This document shows, in pieces, positions 9,012 through 18,191 of a stretch of DNA of 64,000 nucleotides. This DNA is from Rhodophyticola sp. CCM32 (GTDB lineage: Bacteria > Pseudomonadota > Alphaproteobacteria > Rhodobacterales > Rhodobacteraceae), in assembly GCF_004751985.1 (NCBI RefSeq), contig NZ_CP038492.1, positions 62,001-126,000 of the forward strand. The letters run 5' to 3'. Numbering within the stretch: position 1 is the stretch's first letter; every line of letters begins with the position of its first letter. Below the pieces are notes generated by a model. That model was not told the origin of the DNA. It saw nothing but the letters and a program-made list of their open reading frames with translations, and did no database searches. Position numbers and translations under genes: made by a program.

Positions 9012-10663
9012 AAAAGCCCGGGTCTCTGCGCAGTGCAACCTCGGTGCAAGAGGCGTATCAGGCCGCGCTGAAGGCACAGCAGGCCGGGCAGATGGATGTG
9101 GCGCGACAGGGATATCTGCGTATTCTCGACCAGCGCCCCCTGGCAGAACCGATGTTCCAGTTGGGCCAGATCAGCGCGCAAAGCGGCGATCTGGCGGCGG
9201 CGGCGAAATGGTATCGCCGGGCGCTGAAACTGAAACCGAAGGAACCCGCCCTGTGGCAGGCGCTGGCAGAGATAAACACCGGCGGCGACCGTCAGAAACT
9301 GATCCGTCAGGCCAGGGCGGCGGGTGTCACCTTACGCACCAATGATGCGCAACTGGTCGATCAGGCGGATCGGCTGCTGGATACGGGGCAGGTGTCGAAG
9401 GCAAAGCAGATGTATCGCGCTGCGATGAAGGCGGGTGGATCGCCGGTGCAGGTTCTGACCCATATGGGCGGTCGGTTGAGCGCCGCTGATGATTATACCG
9501 GCGCCCTGTCGGCATTGGATGAGGCGGTGAAACTGGCGCCGAAAGCCGCCGCCGCCCGGGTGTTGCGGGCTGGTGTGTTCCAGACCATGGGCGCGCTGGA
9601 CAAGGCGGAGGCGGATCTGCGCGCGGCATTGAAAACCGCACCGACCCATGGGCGGGCCTGGCTGTCGCTGATGCGCGGGCGCAAACAGCCCAAAGACGCG
9701 GCAGATGTCGTGGCGTTGGAGCAACAACTGGCTGACCATGTCAGCGACCCGGAAGACCGGCGGCTGATGTCTTTCGGTCTGGCCAAGGCGTTGGAGGATC
9801 AGGGCCGGTATGATACCGTCTTTGCCCATCTGAACACCGCCAACCGGATCACCGCGCGGCGATTTCCCTACGGGTTCGAGAATGATCTGAAAACCGCGCG
9901 CGACCGGTTGAACAGTTTTCAGGACGATGTTTTCGATGGCTATGAAGGGGCCGCGCCCATTTTTGTGGTTGGCCTGCCCCGATCGGGCACCACGCTGGTC
10001 GAAACCATCCTTGGGGTGCATGCGGATGTGGCGCCGGGCGGTGAGATGGCGCTGTTTGGTGACACGATATTGCCGCTGGCCGAGGCTTTGGCGGCGGGCG
10101 ACACCCCCGCAGGCAATGACTGGTGGCAGGCGGGCAGAAACTGGGCCGAAAAGGCGCTGGCCAAAGCCGGGACCGGGCGGGTGACGGACAAGTCAATCTC
10201 GACCTTTGCCTTGATGGGCCCCGTGGCCCGCGCCCTGCCAAAAGCCAGATTTGTGTTGCTGAACCGCGATCCGCGGGATGTGGGCCTGTCGATCTACAAA
10301 AACCTGTTTCCTGACGGGTTGCATCGCTACGCCTATGATCTGAAAGAGATCGGCCGGTTCATTCGGCTGTTCGATGCCACGACCGCCGCCTGGCAAAACC
10401 GGCTGCCGGGGCGGGTGCATGTAGTGGAGTATGAGGCCCTGACCACAGAGCCGGAACCGCAGATCCGCGCGATGCTGGCGTTTTGCGATCTGGCATGGGA
10501 TCCGGCCTGTCTGACGCCGGAGCATTCCTCCCGCGCGGTCAAGACATTGAGTGTGGCCCAGGTGCGCCAGCCGATCAATCGGGGGTCCGTGGCCGCCTGG
10601 CGGCGGTTCGAGGGTGATCTGAAGCCACTGATCGACGCGCTTGAGACCGAGATCATTCTCTGA
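9008..10663 (+). CDS. TPR-repeat sulfotransferase
   Basis: 551 aa. The first half (about residues 10-260) is built of tetratricopeptide-like helical pairs. The second half is a sulfotransferase domain with the 5'-phosphosulfate loop GLPRSGTTLVE and the 3'-phosphate motif LLNRDPRDVGLSIYKN. No signal peptide or membrane segment is visible, so a cytoplasmic or peripheral enzyme using PAPS is likely; the acceptor is unknown. Starts on the ATGA overlap with the Lrp-type regulator, so the regulator may control it. Confidence 0.85.
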   Translation: MKKPGSLRSATSVQEAYQAALKAQQAGQMDVARQGYLRILDQRPLAEPMFQLGQISAQSGDLAAAAKWYRRALKLKPKEPALWQALAEINTGGDRQKLIRQARAAGVTLRTNDAQLVDQADRLLDTGQVSKAKQMYRAAMKAGGSPVQVLTHMGGRLSAADDYTGALSALDEAVKLAPKAAAARVLRAGVFQTMGALDKAEADLRAALKTAPTHGRAWLSLMRGRKQPKDAADVVALEQQLADHVSDPEDRRLMSFGLAKALEDQGRYDTVFAHLNTANRITARRFPYGFENDLKTARDRLNSFQDDVFDGYEGAAPIFVVGLPRSGTTLVETILGVHADVAPGGEMALFGDTILPLAEALAAGDTPAGNDWWQAGRNWAEKALAKAGTGRVTDKSISTFALMGPVARALPKARFVLLNRDPRDVGLSIYKNLFPDGLHRYAYDLKEIGRFIRLFDATTAAWQNRLPGRVHVVEYEALTTEPEPQIRAMLAFCDLAWDPACLTPEHSSRAVKTLSVAQVRQPINRGSVAAWRRFEGDLKPLIDALETEIIL

Positions 10664-10691
10664 AAACGGGGTAGTGCCGGTCGAACCGGCC

Positions 10692-10823
10692 TCAGCTGGC
10701 TTTCTTGAGCGGCACCTGTATCTCTGCCCGCCGTGCGGCGCGCAGTTGCCGGGCCCAGGGCATCTCGATCTGATCTTTCCGGCTTTCGATCAGCGCCGAT
10801 TTCATCCAGCGTCGCTTTGTCAT
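10692..10823 (-). CDS. Small basic conserved-looking protein, 43 aa
   Basis: Short frame starting MTKRRWMKSALIESRK and ending VPLKKAS, rich in Arg/Lys and very basic. A good Shine-Dalgarno (GAAGGAAC) precedes the ATG at 10823. The pattern MTKRRWMKS...PWAR..RAARRA resembles short proteins of this type that recur in Rhodobacteraceae, from memory rather than a search. Function unknown; it could bind nucleic acid. Convergent with the sulfotransferase gene. Confidence 0.65.
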   Translation of the reverse strand: MTKRRWMKSALIESRKDQIEMPWARQLRAARRAEIQVPLKKAS

Positions 10824-11105
10824 TTTCGTGTTCCTTCGTGCATTGGCATCTCATATCCCGTGTTTTCGCGGGTTGAGAGCATCCTGCCTTGGCATTCAGG
10901 CAGTCTTGCGGCTTTCGTGCTTATTTCCGGTGGATTTTCATGGCTTAAATGTGGCGGTGCCCCTGGCCGGTTCAGCTTGATTTTCGGGGCCTTATGTAAC
11001 CGGGTGTCTACAAATGGGGCGATGGTGCGGCATCATCCGGCCCAAGCTTGCCCAATATTCCGGCGGTATATCAAAAACGGGGCAAAACAGCCCAATTCCC
11101 GCGCT

Positions 11106-11879
11106 TCAAAGGCGAATCGCCGAGATCAGGCGACCATAATCTGCCGCGCCTTCATGGGTGGAACGGCGATAGGAATAGAACCGGTCGGGGTCGGAATAGG
11201 TGCAATGGCGCGTCCATTCCGCCTCTCCCACACCCGCGGCCCTCAGCCGCATCAACCCATAGGCAGGCAGATCGAACAGATACCGGTCGCCCGAACCATT
11301 GATGAAAAACCGCGTGTTGTCCGGGTCATCCTCCATGAACCGGTCCAGAAATCCCGGCCCCACCTCATAGGCGCGCTGGCTGATCGCGGGGCCGATGACC
11401 GCGCAGATGGCCTCTCGTGTGGCTCCGGCCTCCACCATCACATCAATTGTCCGCTCCAACACCCCGTCAAGTGCGCCTTTCCAGCCCGCATGCGCGGCGG
11501 CGATCACCCCTGCCTTATGGTCGGCAAATAAAACCGGCTGACAATCGGCGGTGAGAATCGCAATCGCGGTGCCGGGGGTGGAGGTGACAATCGCATCCGC
11601 CCTGGGGGTGGGGTCCGGGGCGCTGTCTTCGACCATGACCGCTTCGGCGGAATGCACCTGATAGATGGTCACAAGGCGGGCGCGGGCAACACCCATATTA
11701 TGGGCCACGCGGGCACGGTTCAGGGCGACGATCTCGGCCTGATCAGAGGACCCGCCGCCGCAGTTCAGCCCCTCGAAAATACCTGATGAGGCGCCGCCGC
11801 GACGGGTGAAAAACCCATGGGTCATGCCCTCCAGCAGATCAGAGGTCAAAGGCTCAAGGCGTGTCGTGGCCGGGGACAT
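11106..11879 (-). CDS. pgeF: YfiH/PgeF-type purine nucleoside phosphorylase/laccase-domain protein
   Basis: Single-domain protein of about 257 aa with the family features GFFTRRGG near the N-terminus, the metal/catalytic region GVIAAAHAGWKGAL and the following Cys/His pattern, and GPAISQRAYEVG. The family was long called multicopper polyphenol oxidase but acts on purine nucleosides and on misincorporated residues in muropeptide precursors. ATG at 11879 overlaps the end of the methyltransferase gene by 26 bp; a further ATG at 11918 is less likely. Last gene of an lgt-methyltransferase-pgeF operon. Confidence 0.88.
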   Translation of the reverse strand: MSPATTRLEPLTSDLLEGMTHGFFTRRGGASSGIFEGLNCGGGSSDQAEIVALNRARVAHNMGVARARLVTIYQVHSAEAVMVEDSAPDPTPRADAIVTSTPGTAIAILTADCQPVLFADHKAGVIAAAHAGWKGALDGVLERTIDVMVEAGATREAICAVIGPAISQRAYEVGPGFLDRFMEDDPDNTRFFINGSGDRYLFDLPAYGLMRLRAAGVGEAEWTRHCTYSDPDRFYSYRRSTHEGAADYGRLISAIRL

Positions 11880-12951
11880 CGGGGGCAGCGGGCTCCAGGG
11901 CGGGCAGGGGCGGGGCATCGGGTGGGCGCAGGCCCATCACTTTGAACAAGGTTCCCATTTCATCGGGATGCGTCAAGCGCCGATGCGCGGCAATATGCTG
12001 ATCCCGGGGCGGGCCGGTCAGCCCTGCGGCCAGATGTTCCGCGCGCGGGGTGATGCCAAGGCGTTCCAGAAACACGCCTTGTGGCATCAGATCAGTGGCC
12101 CGCGCCGGGGTGGCCGCCCGGGCCAAAGGGCCAAAGGCGACATGGGCGGTCAGATCAGCGGTTCCCGGCGCGTTGAGCGGGTCGGCGAACCCGTGCCGGG
12201 ACACCGCCTGAAACGTATCGCCATGGCTTTCCCAACCGCCGTAATCCACGATCAGCGCCGCGCCGCCGTCCCGCGCAATGCGCTGCCCGATCTCTCCGGC
12301 AAATGGCAGGGCCGGGGCGTTCAGCTCTACCAGATGGCCGTGGGGGGTCGCCTCAAGCCGGTCATCAAGGGCGGCAATGTCCCGTTCCGGGGCAAGGCCC
12401 CAGACCAGACGGCTGCCATCGGTGCCGATCTGGCGTTCATGCCAGCCCCGTTTGCCGCGTTGGAATTGCCGGATCGGCAGGGCATCAAAAAACTCATTGG
12501 CCAAAAGGTAGAGAGGACCCGGCGGCAAGGCCCCCACATGGTCGCAGAATCCGGGCTCATGACCGGAAAGCGCGGCCTTCTGCAACTGGCGCAGGGCGGG
12601 GGAGGCCTCGACCAGTGCGAGATGCATGGCGTCGTGAAAGCCGTCGATCCTTGCAGTGGCGCGCAATATGTCGGCCATCATCGTGCCGCGCCCGGGCCCA
12701 AGCTCGGCCAGCACAAACCGGGCGGGGCGGCCCTGATCCAGCCAGACCTGTGCCAGCCACAGGCCCAGAAGCTCCCCGAACATCTGGCTGATCTCGGGGG
12801 CGGTGGTGAAATCGCCGCTGGTGCCAAACGGCGCATGGGTTGTGTAATACCCGTCCCGCGGGTTCAGCAGGCATTCGGTCATGAACTCGGCGACCGAAAG
12901 CGGCCCGGTGCGCAGTATCCGCGCGATCAGCCTGTCGCCAAGTGCTGTCAC
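11854..12951 (-). CDS. MidA-type class I SAM-dependent methyltransferase
   Basis: 365 aa. Carries [20 protein letters not shown] at the N-terminus and the SAM motif [11 protein letters not shown], both typical of the MidA/NDUFAF7 family, which methylates an arginine of a complex I subunit in mitochondria. That role in this bacterium is inferred from the family. Start GTG at 12951 overlaps the lgt stop (GTGA), replacing a longer frame with no family similarity. Translationally coupled with lgt upstream and pgeF downstream. Confidence 0.87.
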   Translation of the reverse strand: MTALGDRLIARILRTGPLSVAEFMTECLLNPRDGYYTTHAPFGTSGDFTTAPEISQMFGELLGLWLAQVWLDQGRPARFVLAELGPGRGTMMADILRATARIDGFHDAMHLALVEASPALRQLQKAALSGHEPGFCDHVGALPPGPLYLLANEFFDALPIRQFQRGKRGWHERQIGTDGSRLVWGLAPERDIAALDDRLEATPHGHLVELNAPALPFAGEIGQRIARDGGAALIVDYGGWESHGDTFQAVSRHGFADPLNAPGTADLTAHVAFGPLARAATPARATDLMPQGVFLERLGITPRAEHLAAGLTGPPRDQHIAAHRRLTHPDEMGTLFKVMGLRPPDAPPLPALEPAAPDVPGHDTP

Positions 12952-13862
12952 GCGGCCTGCCGGCGGGCAATGATGATGACTGCAATGCCGATCACCAGCA
13001 TCGGCAGGGACAGCAATTGCCCCATGCTGACGCCAAGCGCGGGGGTCAATGAGATCACATGGCCCAGAGGCGTATCGGGGGTGATGAATTGCGGGTCCGC
13101 CTGGCGGAAATATTCGACGATGAACCTGGCCAGCCCGTAACCTGCCAGAAACAGGCCCATCACCTGACCCGGCACTTTCAGCCAGCCCCGCCGGTAGACC
13201 AGATAGAAGATAACCGCCCCAAGAAGCGCCCCTTCCAGCCCGGCCTCGTAAAGTTGCGACGGATGGCGGGCGCATAACGTCACCAATGCATGCTCGACCA
13301 GCCCCTCAGGCCCGGGGCAGGCCTGGGCGTATTCGCCCGGGAAGATCACGCCCCAGGGTGCATCTGTGGGTCGCCCCCACAGCTCTGCATTGATGAAATT
13401 CGCGATCCGGCCCAGCAACAGGCCCGGCGGGGTTGCCATGGCCAGCGCATCAGCAACGCTGATCATGGGCAATCTGTACCGCCGGCAGAACAGCATAGCT
13501 GCCACAAGCACCCCGGCCAGCCCGCCATGAAAGGCCATGCCGCCTTGCCAGATCATCGGAATCTGGGCAGGGTTTTGCAGATAATAGCCGGGCTGATAGA
13601 TCAGAACAAAGCCAAGCCGCCCGCCCAGGACCACCCCGATGATCACCCATGTGACCAGATTTTCCACATGCGTCGGGGTCATCGGTGCCGTGTCGCCGGG
13701 CCAGAGCCGGGGGTGTTTTACCGCGCGCAGCACCAGCCACCAGCCGATCAGCAGCGCCGCGATATAGGCCAGCGCATACCAGCGTAGGGCAAATTCGAAC
13801 CCGCCAAGTGTGATCGCAAACAGCTCGGGCGAGATATCGGGGAAGGGAATGGCGGCCTGCAT
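12948..13862 (-). CDS. lgt: Prolipoprotein diacylglyceryl transferase
   Basis: Inner-membrane enzyme that transfers diacylglycerol from phosphatidylglycerol to the lipobox Cys of prolipoproteins. About 304 aa with around seven hydrophobic segments. The signature [17 protein letters not shown] and [12 protein letters not shown] are visible. ATG at 13862 has GGAG five bases upstream and gives the usual N-terminus [13 protein letters not shown]. First gene of the operon with the MidA-type methyltransferase and pgeF. Confidence 0.95.
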   Translation of the reverse strand: MQAAIPFPDISPELFAITLGGFEFALRWYALAYIAALLIGWWLVLRAVKHPRLWPGDTAPMTPTHVENLVTWVIIGVVLGGRLGFVLIYQPGYYLQNPAQIPMIWQGGMAFHGGLAGVLVAAMLFCRRYRLPMISVADALAMATPPGLLLGRIANFINAELWGRPTDAPWGVIFPGEYAQACPGPEGLVEHALVTLCARHPSQLYEAGLEGALLGAVIFYLVYRRGWLKVPGQVMGLFLAGYGLARFIVEYFRQADPQFITPDTPLGHVISLTPALGVSMGQLLSLPMLVIGIAVIIIARRQAA

Positions 13863-13975
13863 GGGGTCTCCGTTACCGGTTTGTGAGGGTTGGATGGGGG
13901 GTGCCTGCGGCGAAGTCAACCTTGATTGGCAGGCCCCGCACCGCCATATCAGGTGTAAGCGAAATGGAGAAACCG

Positions 13976-14227
13976 ATGCAGACCCGCAACAAGATCATGG
14001 AAGATATCTCGCAATTGATGACCAACGCGATGGGCGTCGCCCAGGGCGCGAAGGATGAGGCCGAAACAGCGATGAAATCCATGATGGACCGATGGCTGGC
14101 AGACCGCGACTTTGTCACCCGCGAAGAATTCGACGCCACCCGCGCCATGGCCCAGAAGGCGCGAGAGGAAAATGAGGCGCTGAAAGGGCGAATCGAGGTG
14201 CTGGAAGCGGCCAAAGCCAAAAAGTGA
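13976..14227 (+). CDS. ubiK: UbiK/BMFP-family accessory protein
   Basis: 83-aa helical protein, [20 protein letters not shown]... with a membrane-associating amphipathic helix and a C-terminal coiled coil (about residues 45-80). This is the pattern of the BMFP/YqiC family, whose E. coli member UbiK assists ubiquinone biosynthesis. ATG at 13976 is preferred over 13964 because GGAG lies six bases upstream. Divergent from lgt. Family assignment rests on pattern and length only. Confidence 0.7.
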   Translation: MQTRNKIMEDISQLMTNAMGVAQGAKDEAETAMKSMMDRWLADRDFVTREEFDATRAMAQKAREENEALKGRIEVLEAAKAKK

Positions 14228-14267
14228 TCATGGGCTGACCATCTTTTTGACCCAATGGCCCCCCTAG

Positions 14268-14828
14268 ATGTTGGGTATGATTATCACACCACCACCACAG
14301 ACCCCCGACGAGTCTCTTGCACATACCGTGTTTCGGTCTGCTATGACCGGTGCGATCTGGACCGGTGTGGTCGCGGGGGCGCAATCGGTATTTATGATGG
14401 TTTATCTGGGCGCGAGTGGTGGATTGCTGTCGGCGGTATTCGGATTTCTTCTGGCCGACGGGATCAGTTTTTTGGTCTGGTTGCCGGGGGTGAGCCTTGC
14501 GGTTATGCTGGCCTCGATCCTGTTGCCAAAAGAGATCCTTGAACGGTACGGGTTCTGGCCGCTCTGGATCGGTGTGTGGGCCTTTGTCGGGGCTTTTGCG
14601 CTTATGTTCCTGTCACAATGGGAGATTGGCAGTCTTATGTATGCCCTTCTGTCACCAGCCCATCTTATGGAGGGGGCGGTGGTCGGGTCTTTCCCGTGGC
14701 ATACGGTGCTGGCCGCCGGGTTGTGCGGGGTCATCGGCGTTTGGGTCGGGGCCACGCTTCGCATGCATATACCGCGCGAAGCCCCCGCAGATCATGAGCC
14801 GCAAACCCTGTCTGACCGGGCGGCCTGA
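14268..14828 (+). CDS. Multi-pass membrane protein of unknown function
   Basis: 186 aa with about four hydrophobic segments (residues near 28-50, 55-85, 95-115, 140-162) and a polar C-terminal tail. No enzymatic motif recognised. It starts 40 bp after the ubiK-like gene on the same strand, so the two may be co-transcribed. ATG at 14277 (MIITPPP) is an equally plausible start; neither has a clear Shine-Dalgarno sequence. Confidence 0.7.
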   Translation: MLGMIITPPPQTPDESLAHTVFRSAMTGAIWTGVVAGAQSVFMMVYLGASGGLLSAVFGFLLADGISFLVWLPGVSLAVMLASILLPKEILERYGFWPLWIGVWAFVGAFALMFLSQWEIGSLMYALLSPAHLMEGAVVGSFPWHTVLAAGLCGVIGVWVGATLRMHIPREAPADHEPQTLSDRAA

Positions 14829-15064
14829 CAGGCTTATTGTCCCCCCCGCGCGCGCCTCTGACCGGATGCCCGTCTGATCTTGCCCTCGCTGTCTCTCTGA
14901 AATGGACCGAGCATAGGGCCAGAGAAAGCGGCGTCGCATCTATCCACAACTTTTTGCTTGCTGCAACTTTGACTGTAAATACACTGCAGCATTGAGTGTT
15001 CCGCTACAGCTCACGCATCAACTGGTGCGGTTGAAGGCGCTTTTTCCTGAAAATACTGCTTTAC

Positions 15065-15205
15065 AGGCCCGGTTCTACAGCCCACCATATCTTGTATGGG
15101 GTCGGGAACAACCCGGCGACCCATAGTGAGGCACCCAGCTTCTAGTGGGCGTCATGGCCGCAAAGGCCAGGCCCCTCCGAGGCTGCCAACAATAACGAGG
15201 CCTGG
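15065..15205 (+). ncRNA. Structured RNA candidate (5' leader or 6S-like small RNA)
   Basis: The 380-bp gap before the YbjN gene has no protein-coding frame, but its 3' part folds into successive hairpins: CCATA/TATGG (15085-15099), a GGG/CCC stem with outer GTC/GAC (15101-15120), CCCA/TGGG (about 15134-15149) and GGCC/GGCC (15156-15168). The whole can be closed by AGCCCA (15079-15084) with TGGGCT (15203-15208). A 5' leader element or a 6S-type RNA are both possible; neither is proven. Upstream, 14829-15060 shows nothing beyond AT-rich promoter-like sequence. Confidence 0.4.
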
Positions 15206-15208
15206 GCT

Positions 15209-15712
15209 ATGTCACTTTCCGAGCAGTATTTCGAAACTGACGACATTCATCCGATTGATATCGTCGAAACCATTGCAACCCATCACGACTGGGATTTTGA
15301 CCGTGTTGCAGATGATCAGATCGCCATGGCGATCGAGGGGCAGTGGCGCACCTATTCGGTGACGCTGGCCTGGTCGTCCTATGATGAAACGTTGCGGATG
15401 ATCTGCACCTTCGACATGGAACCGCCTGAGGACAGCCTGCCGAAACTCTACGAGACACTGAACCTGACCAATGACAAATGCTGGGCAGGGGCGTTCAGCT
15501 ACTGGCAGGCACAGCAGTTGATGGTCTATCGCTACGGGCTGGTTCTGGCGGGGGAGCAACTGGCAAGTCCAGAGCAGATTTCCTGCATGGTGGAAACCGC
15601 GGTTCTGGCCGCCGAGCGGTTTTACCCGGCCTTTCAACTGGCCTGCTGGGGCAACAGCACGCCGGCCGAGGCCATGCAAGTCGCCATTGCGGAGAGCTAT
15701 GGCCGCGCCTAA
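15209..15712 (+). CDS. YbjN domain-containing protein
   Basis: 167 aa cytoplasmic protein with the YbjN fold features: acidic N-terminus, a strand-rich core (WRTYSVTLAWSSYDETLRM) and C-terminal helices (AVLAAERFYPAFQLACWG). YbjN-type proteins are linked to stress and motility regulation in enterobacteria, but the biochemical role is unknown. Followed 29 bp later by proC on the same strand. Preceded by a highly structured leader. Confidence 0.82.
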   Translation: MSLSEQYFETDDIHPIDIVETIATHHDWDFDRVADDQIAMAIEGQWRTYSVTLAWSSYDETLRMICTFDMEPPEDSLPKLYETLNLTNDKCWAGAFSYWQAQQLMVYRYGLVLAGEQLASPEQISCMVETAVLAAERFYPAFQLACWGNSTPAEAMQVAIAESYGRA

Positions 15713-15741
15713 TCTCGGCGGCGCGTGCCGTCGGAGGGGTT

Positions 15742-16554
15742 ATGGATTTTAACGAAGTGATGCGCCGTGGCCTGGTGATGCTGGGCTGTGGCAAGATGGG
15801 GTCGGCGATGTTGCAGGGCTGGCTGGCCCGGGGGCTGCCGCCCCGTAAGGTCTGGGTGATCGACCCGGTCCCGTCAGACTGGTTGCGAGAGACCGGTGTT
15901 CAGATGAATGCCGACCTGCCTGCGGACCCGGCCATCGCGCTGGTTGCCGTGAAACCGCAGATGATGGAGGAGGCCCTGCCGCAACTGGCGCCATATGGCG
16001 GGGGCGGCACCCTGGTGATTTCGGTGGCCGCAGGCACGCCCCTTGCGGCTTTCGAGGCGGCTCTGGGCGAAAAGACCCGGGTGATCCGTGCCATGCCCAA
16101 CACCCCCGCCGCGATAGGCAAAGGCATCACGGCAATCATCGGCAACGCTGCGGCCAGCCCGGCAGATGCGGATCTGGCCGCTGGGCTGCTGGAGGCCGTG
16201 GGCCAGGTCGTCAGGCTTCAGAGCGAAGACCAGATCGATACGGTTACCGGCACCTCCGGCTCTGGTCCGGCCTATGTGTTCTACATGATTGATGCGCTTG
16301 CCGCCGCGGCCCGGGCCGAGGGTCTGCCGGCAGAGATGGCGATGCATCTGGCGCGCGCCACGGTTGCGGGCGCGGGCGCCCTGGCCGAGGCTGCGGATGA
16401 GACACCGGAACAGCTTCGCATCAACGTGACCTCACCCAATGGCACAACCCAGGCCGGGTTGGAGGTGCTGATGGATGACACCAGGGGCCTCGCCCCGCTG
16501 ATGCAGGCCACGGTCAAAGCGGCCACCGACCGGTCCCGTGCGTTGAAAGGCTAG
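15742..16554 (+). CDS. proC: Pyrroline-5-carboxylate reductase
   Basis: Last step of proline synthesis: NAD(P)H reduction of pyrroline-5-carboxylate. 270 aa. Rossmann motif MLGCGKMGSAMLQGW at the N-terminus and the C-terminal signature region (AEAADETPEQLRINVTSPNG) are present. ATG at 15742 with GGAGGGG just upstream. Lies between ybjN-like and csaA-like genes in one probable operon. Confidence 0.95.
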   Translation: MDFNEVMRRGLVMLGCGKMGSAMLQGWLARGLPPRKVWVIDPVPSDWLRETGVQMNADLPADPAIALVAVKPQMMEEALPQLAPYGGGGTLVISVAAGTPLAAFEAALGEKTRVIRAMPNTPAAIGKGITAIIGNAAASPADADLAAGLLEAVGQVVRLQSEDQIDTVTGTSGSGPAYVFYMIDALAAAARAEGLPAEMAMHLARATVAGAGALAEAADETPEQLRINVTSPNGTTQAGLEVLMDDTRGLAPLMQATVKAATDRSRALKG

Positions 16555-16561
16555 AACATTC

Positions 16562-16900
16562 ATGTCTGATCTCAGCTTTGATGACTTTCTCAAGGTCGAT
16601 ATCCGGGTGGGCACCGTGACCCGGGCCGAACCTTTCCCCGAGGCGCGCAAACCCGCGATCAGGCTTTGGGTCGATTTCGGGCCGGAACTTGGGGAAAAGA
16701 AAAGTTCGGCCCAGATCACCGCCCATTACACGCCCGAGACGCTGATCGGGCGTCAGGTGATGGCGGTGGTCAATTTCCCGCCGCGTCAGATCGGGCCGAT
16801 GCGGTCGGAAGTGCTGGTTCTGGGCGTGTCCGATGACACAGGCGGGATTGTCCTGCTGGCCCCGGATCAGGTGGTGGACAACGGCCAGAGGATGCATTGA
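16562..16900 (+). CDS. csaA: CsaA-type tRNA-binding protein
   Basis: 112 aa, essentially only an EMAP-II/Trbp111-like OB-fold (FLKVDIRVGTVTRAEPFPEARKP... VNFPPRQIGPMRSEVLVLG). CsaA homodimers bind tRNA and have been described as secretion-related chaperones. Starts 7 bp after proC; its TGA overlaps the ATG of the next gene (16900). Confidence 0.9.
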   Translation: MSDLSFDDFLKVDIRVGTVTRAEPFPEARKPAIRLWVDFGPELGEKKSSAQITAHYTPETLIGRQVMAVVNFPPRQIGPMRSEVLVLGVSDDTGGIVLLAPDQVVDNGQRMH

Positions 16901-17853
16901 TGACATTGAAACTGCTTGTGTCCCGCCGTCTGCCCGATGCGGTGATGGCCGAGGCCGCCACCCGGTTTGAGGTGACCCATCGCCCGGGCGGAGGCCCGAT
17001 GAGCCATGAGGAATGTATCACCGCGCTGTCCGAGCAGGATATGGTGATCCCCACCCTTGGGGACGGGTTTTCGGCCGAAGTCTTTGCCGGGGTTCCAACC
17101 CCGCGCTGCAAATTGCTGGCGAATTTCGGGGTGGGGTATAACCATATTGATGTGGAAGCCGCGGCGGCGGCCGGGGTGGCGGTGACCAACACACCCGGTG
17201 CGGTCACTGATGCCACTGCCGATATTGCGATGACACTGATCCTGATGACGGCCCGGCGTGCGGGCGAAGGTGAACGGATTGTGCGGGCGGGCAAATGGCT
17301 GGGCTGGAAGCCCACGCAGATGCTGGGCATGCATGTGACCGGCAAGACCGTGGCGATCATCGGCATGGGCCGGATCGGTCAGGCGATTGCCCGACGCTGC
17401 CATTTCGGGTTCGGCTGCCGGATTGTCTATGCGAACCGATCAAGTAAATCGCTGGATTTCCCGGCCGAGCAGATGTCGCTGGAGCGGGCCATGTCTGCGG
17501 CCGATATCGTGGTGATCGCCCTGTCGGGCGGGCCGGGCACCTATCATTTCATCGGCGCAGGCGCGCTGGCCGCGATGCCCCCCCATGCCATGGTGATCAA
17601 TATTTCCCGTGGCGATGTCATTGATGAGGCCGCCCTGATCACAGCCTTGCAGGCAGGGCAGATCGCGGGCGCCGGTCTGGATGTCTATGAGTTTGAACCA
17701 GAGGTGCCCGAGGCCCTGATCGCGATGGAAAATGTCACGCTTCTGCCCCATCTGGGCACCGCCGCCCTGGAGGTGCGCGAGGCGATGGGGCGGATGGCGC
17801 TGGCCAATGTGATTGCATGCGCCGAGGGTCAGGCACTGCCCAACCCGGTCTGA
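16900..17853 (+). CDS. D-isomer-specific 2-hydroxyacid dehydrogenase (glyoxylate/hydroxypyruvate reductase type)
   Basis: 317 aa NAD(P)-dependent oxidoreductase of 2-oxo/2-hydroxy acids. Substrate domain FGVGYNHIDV, Rossmann motif GMGRIGQAIAR, catalytic Arg in NISRGDVIDE, Glu in YEFEPEVPE and His in LLPHLGTA are all present. Glyoxylate or hydroxypyruvate is the most likely substrate from family resemblance. ATG overlaps the csaA stop, so the two are coupled. Confidence 0.88.
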   Translation: MTLKLLVSRRLPDAVMAEAATRFEVTHRPGGGPMSHEECITALSEQDMVIPTLGDGFSAEVFAGVPTPRCKLLANFGVGYNHIDVEAAAAAGVAVTNTPGAVTDATADIAMTLILMTARRAGEGERIVRAGKWLGWKPTQMLGMHVTGKTVAIIGMGRIGQAIARRCHFGFGCRIVYANRSSKSLDFPAEQMSLERAMSAADIVVIALSGGPGTYHFIGAGALAAMPPHAMVINISRGDVIDEAALITALQAGQIAGAGLDVYEFEPEVPEALIAMENVTLLPHLGTAALEVREAMGRMALANVIACAEGQALPNPV

Positions 17854-18191
17854 TACCCGTTGTTTTCACACAGACGGGCGCAGAGTTTAGCCTGAGCAAC
17901 AGATTGCCCGATATGCCGCAGCCTGCGCGCCGATGCACAAAAGGCAAAGATCAACAGTTCTGAAAACCGACCCTGATCAGGTATGACTGCTTGGTTTTAC
18001 AAGGCTCAACAGCAAGCCAGGTAAATGAAAGGGTCCGCCGTACATGGGGGGATCGATCCGGCGCTGGGCCGGATCGACCATGACGGCGAACCCCCACCCA
18101 ATCGGCCTGGTACAGGAGCCGATGACAGGTTCATCACCCCGCAACACATGCGGGGCATATCAAAGCCTGTCAGCCGGGGCGATTGACCATC
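17854..18191. other. Intergenic region with two dyads
   Basis: 338 bp without a supported gene. Contains two inverted repeats: CGATCCGGC/GCCGGATCG near 18056-18078 and ATCGGC/GCCGAT near 18102-18124. Either may be a terminator of the dehydrogenase gene or an operator for the HTH gene that follows. Confidence 0.4.

Noticed and set aside
11806..13140. Long plus-strand frame over the methyltransferase gene
   Set aside because: Shadow of the MidA-type gene and lgt on the minus strand.
14940..15060. AT-rich sequence before the YbjN leader as a definite promoter
   Set aside because: No convincing -35/-10 pair at a good distance could be fixed.
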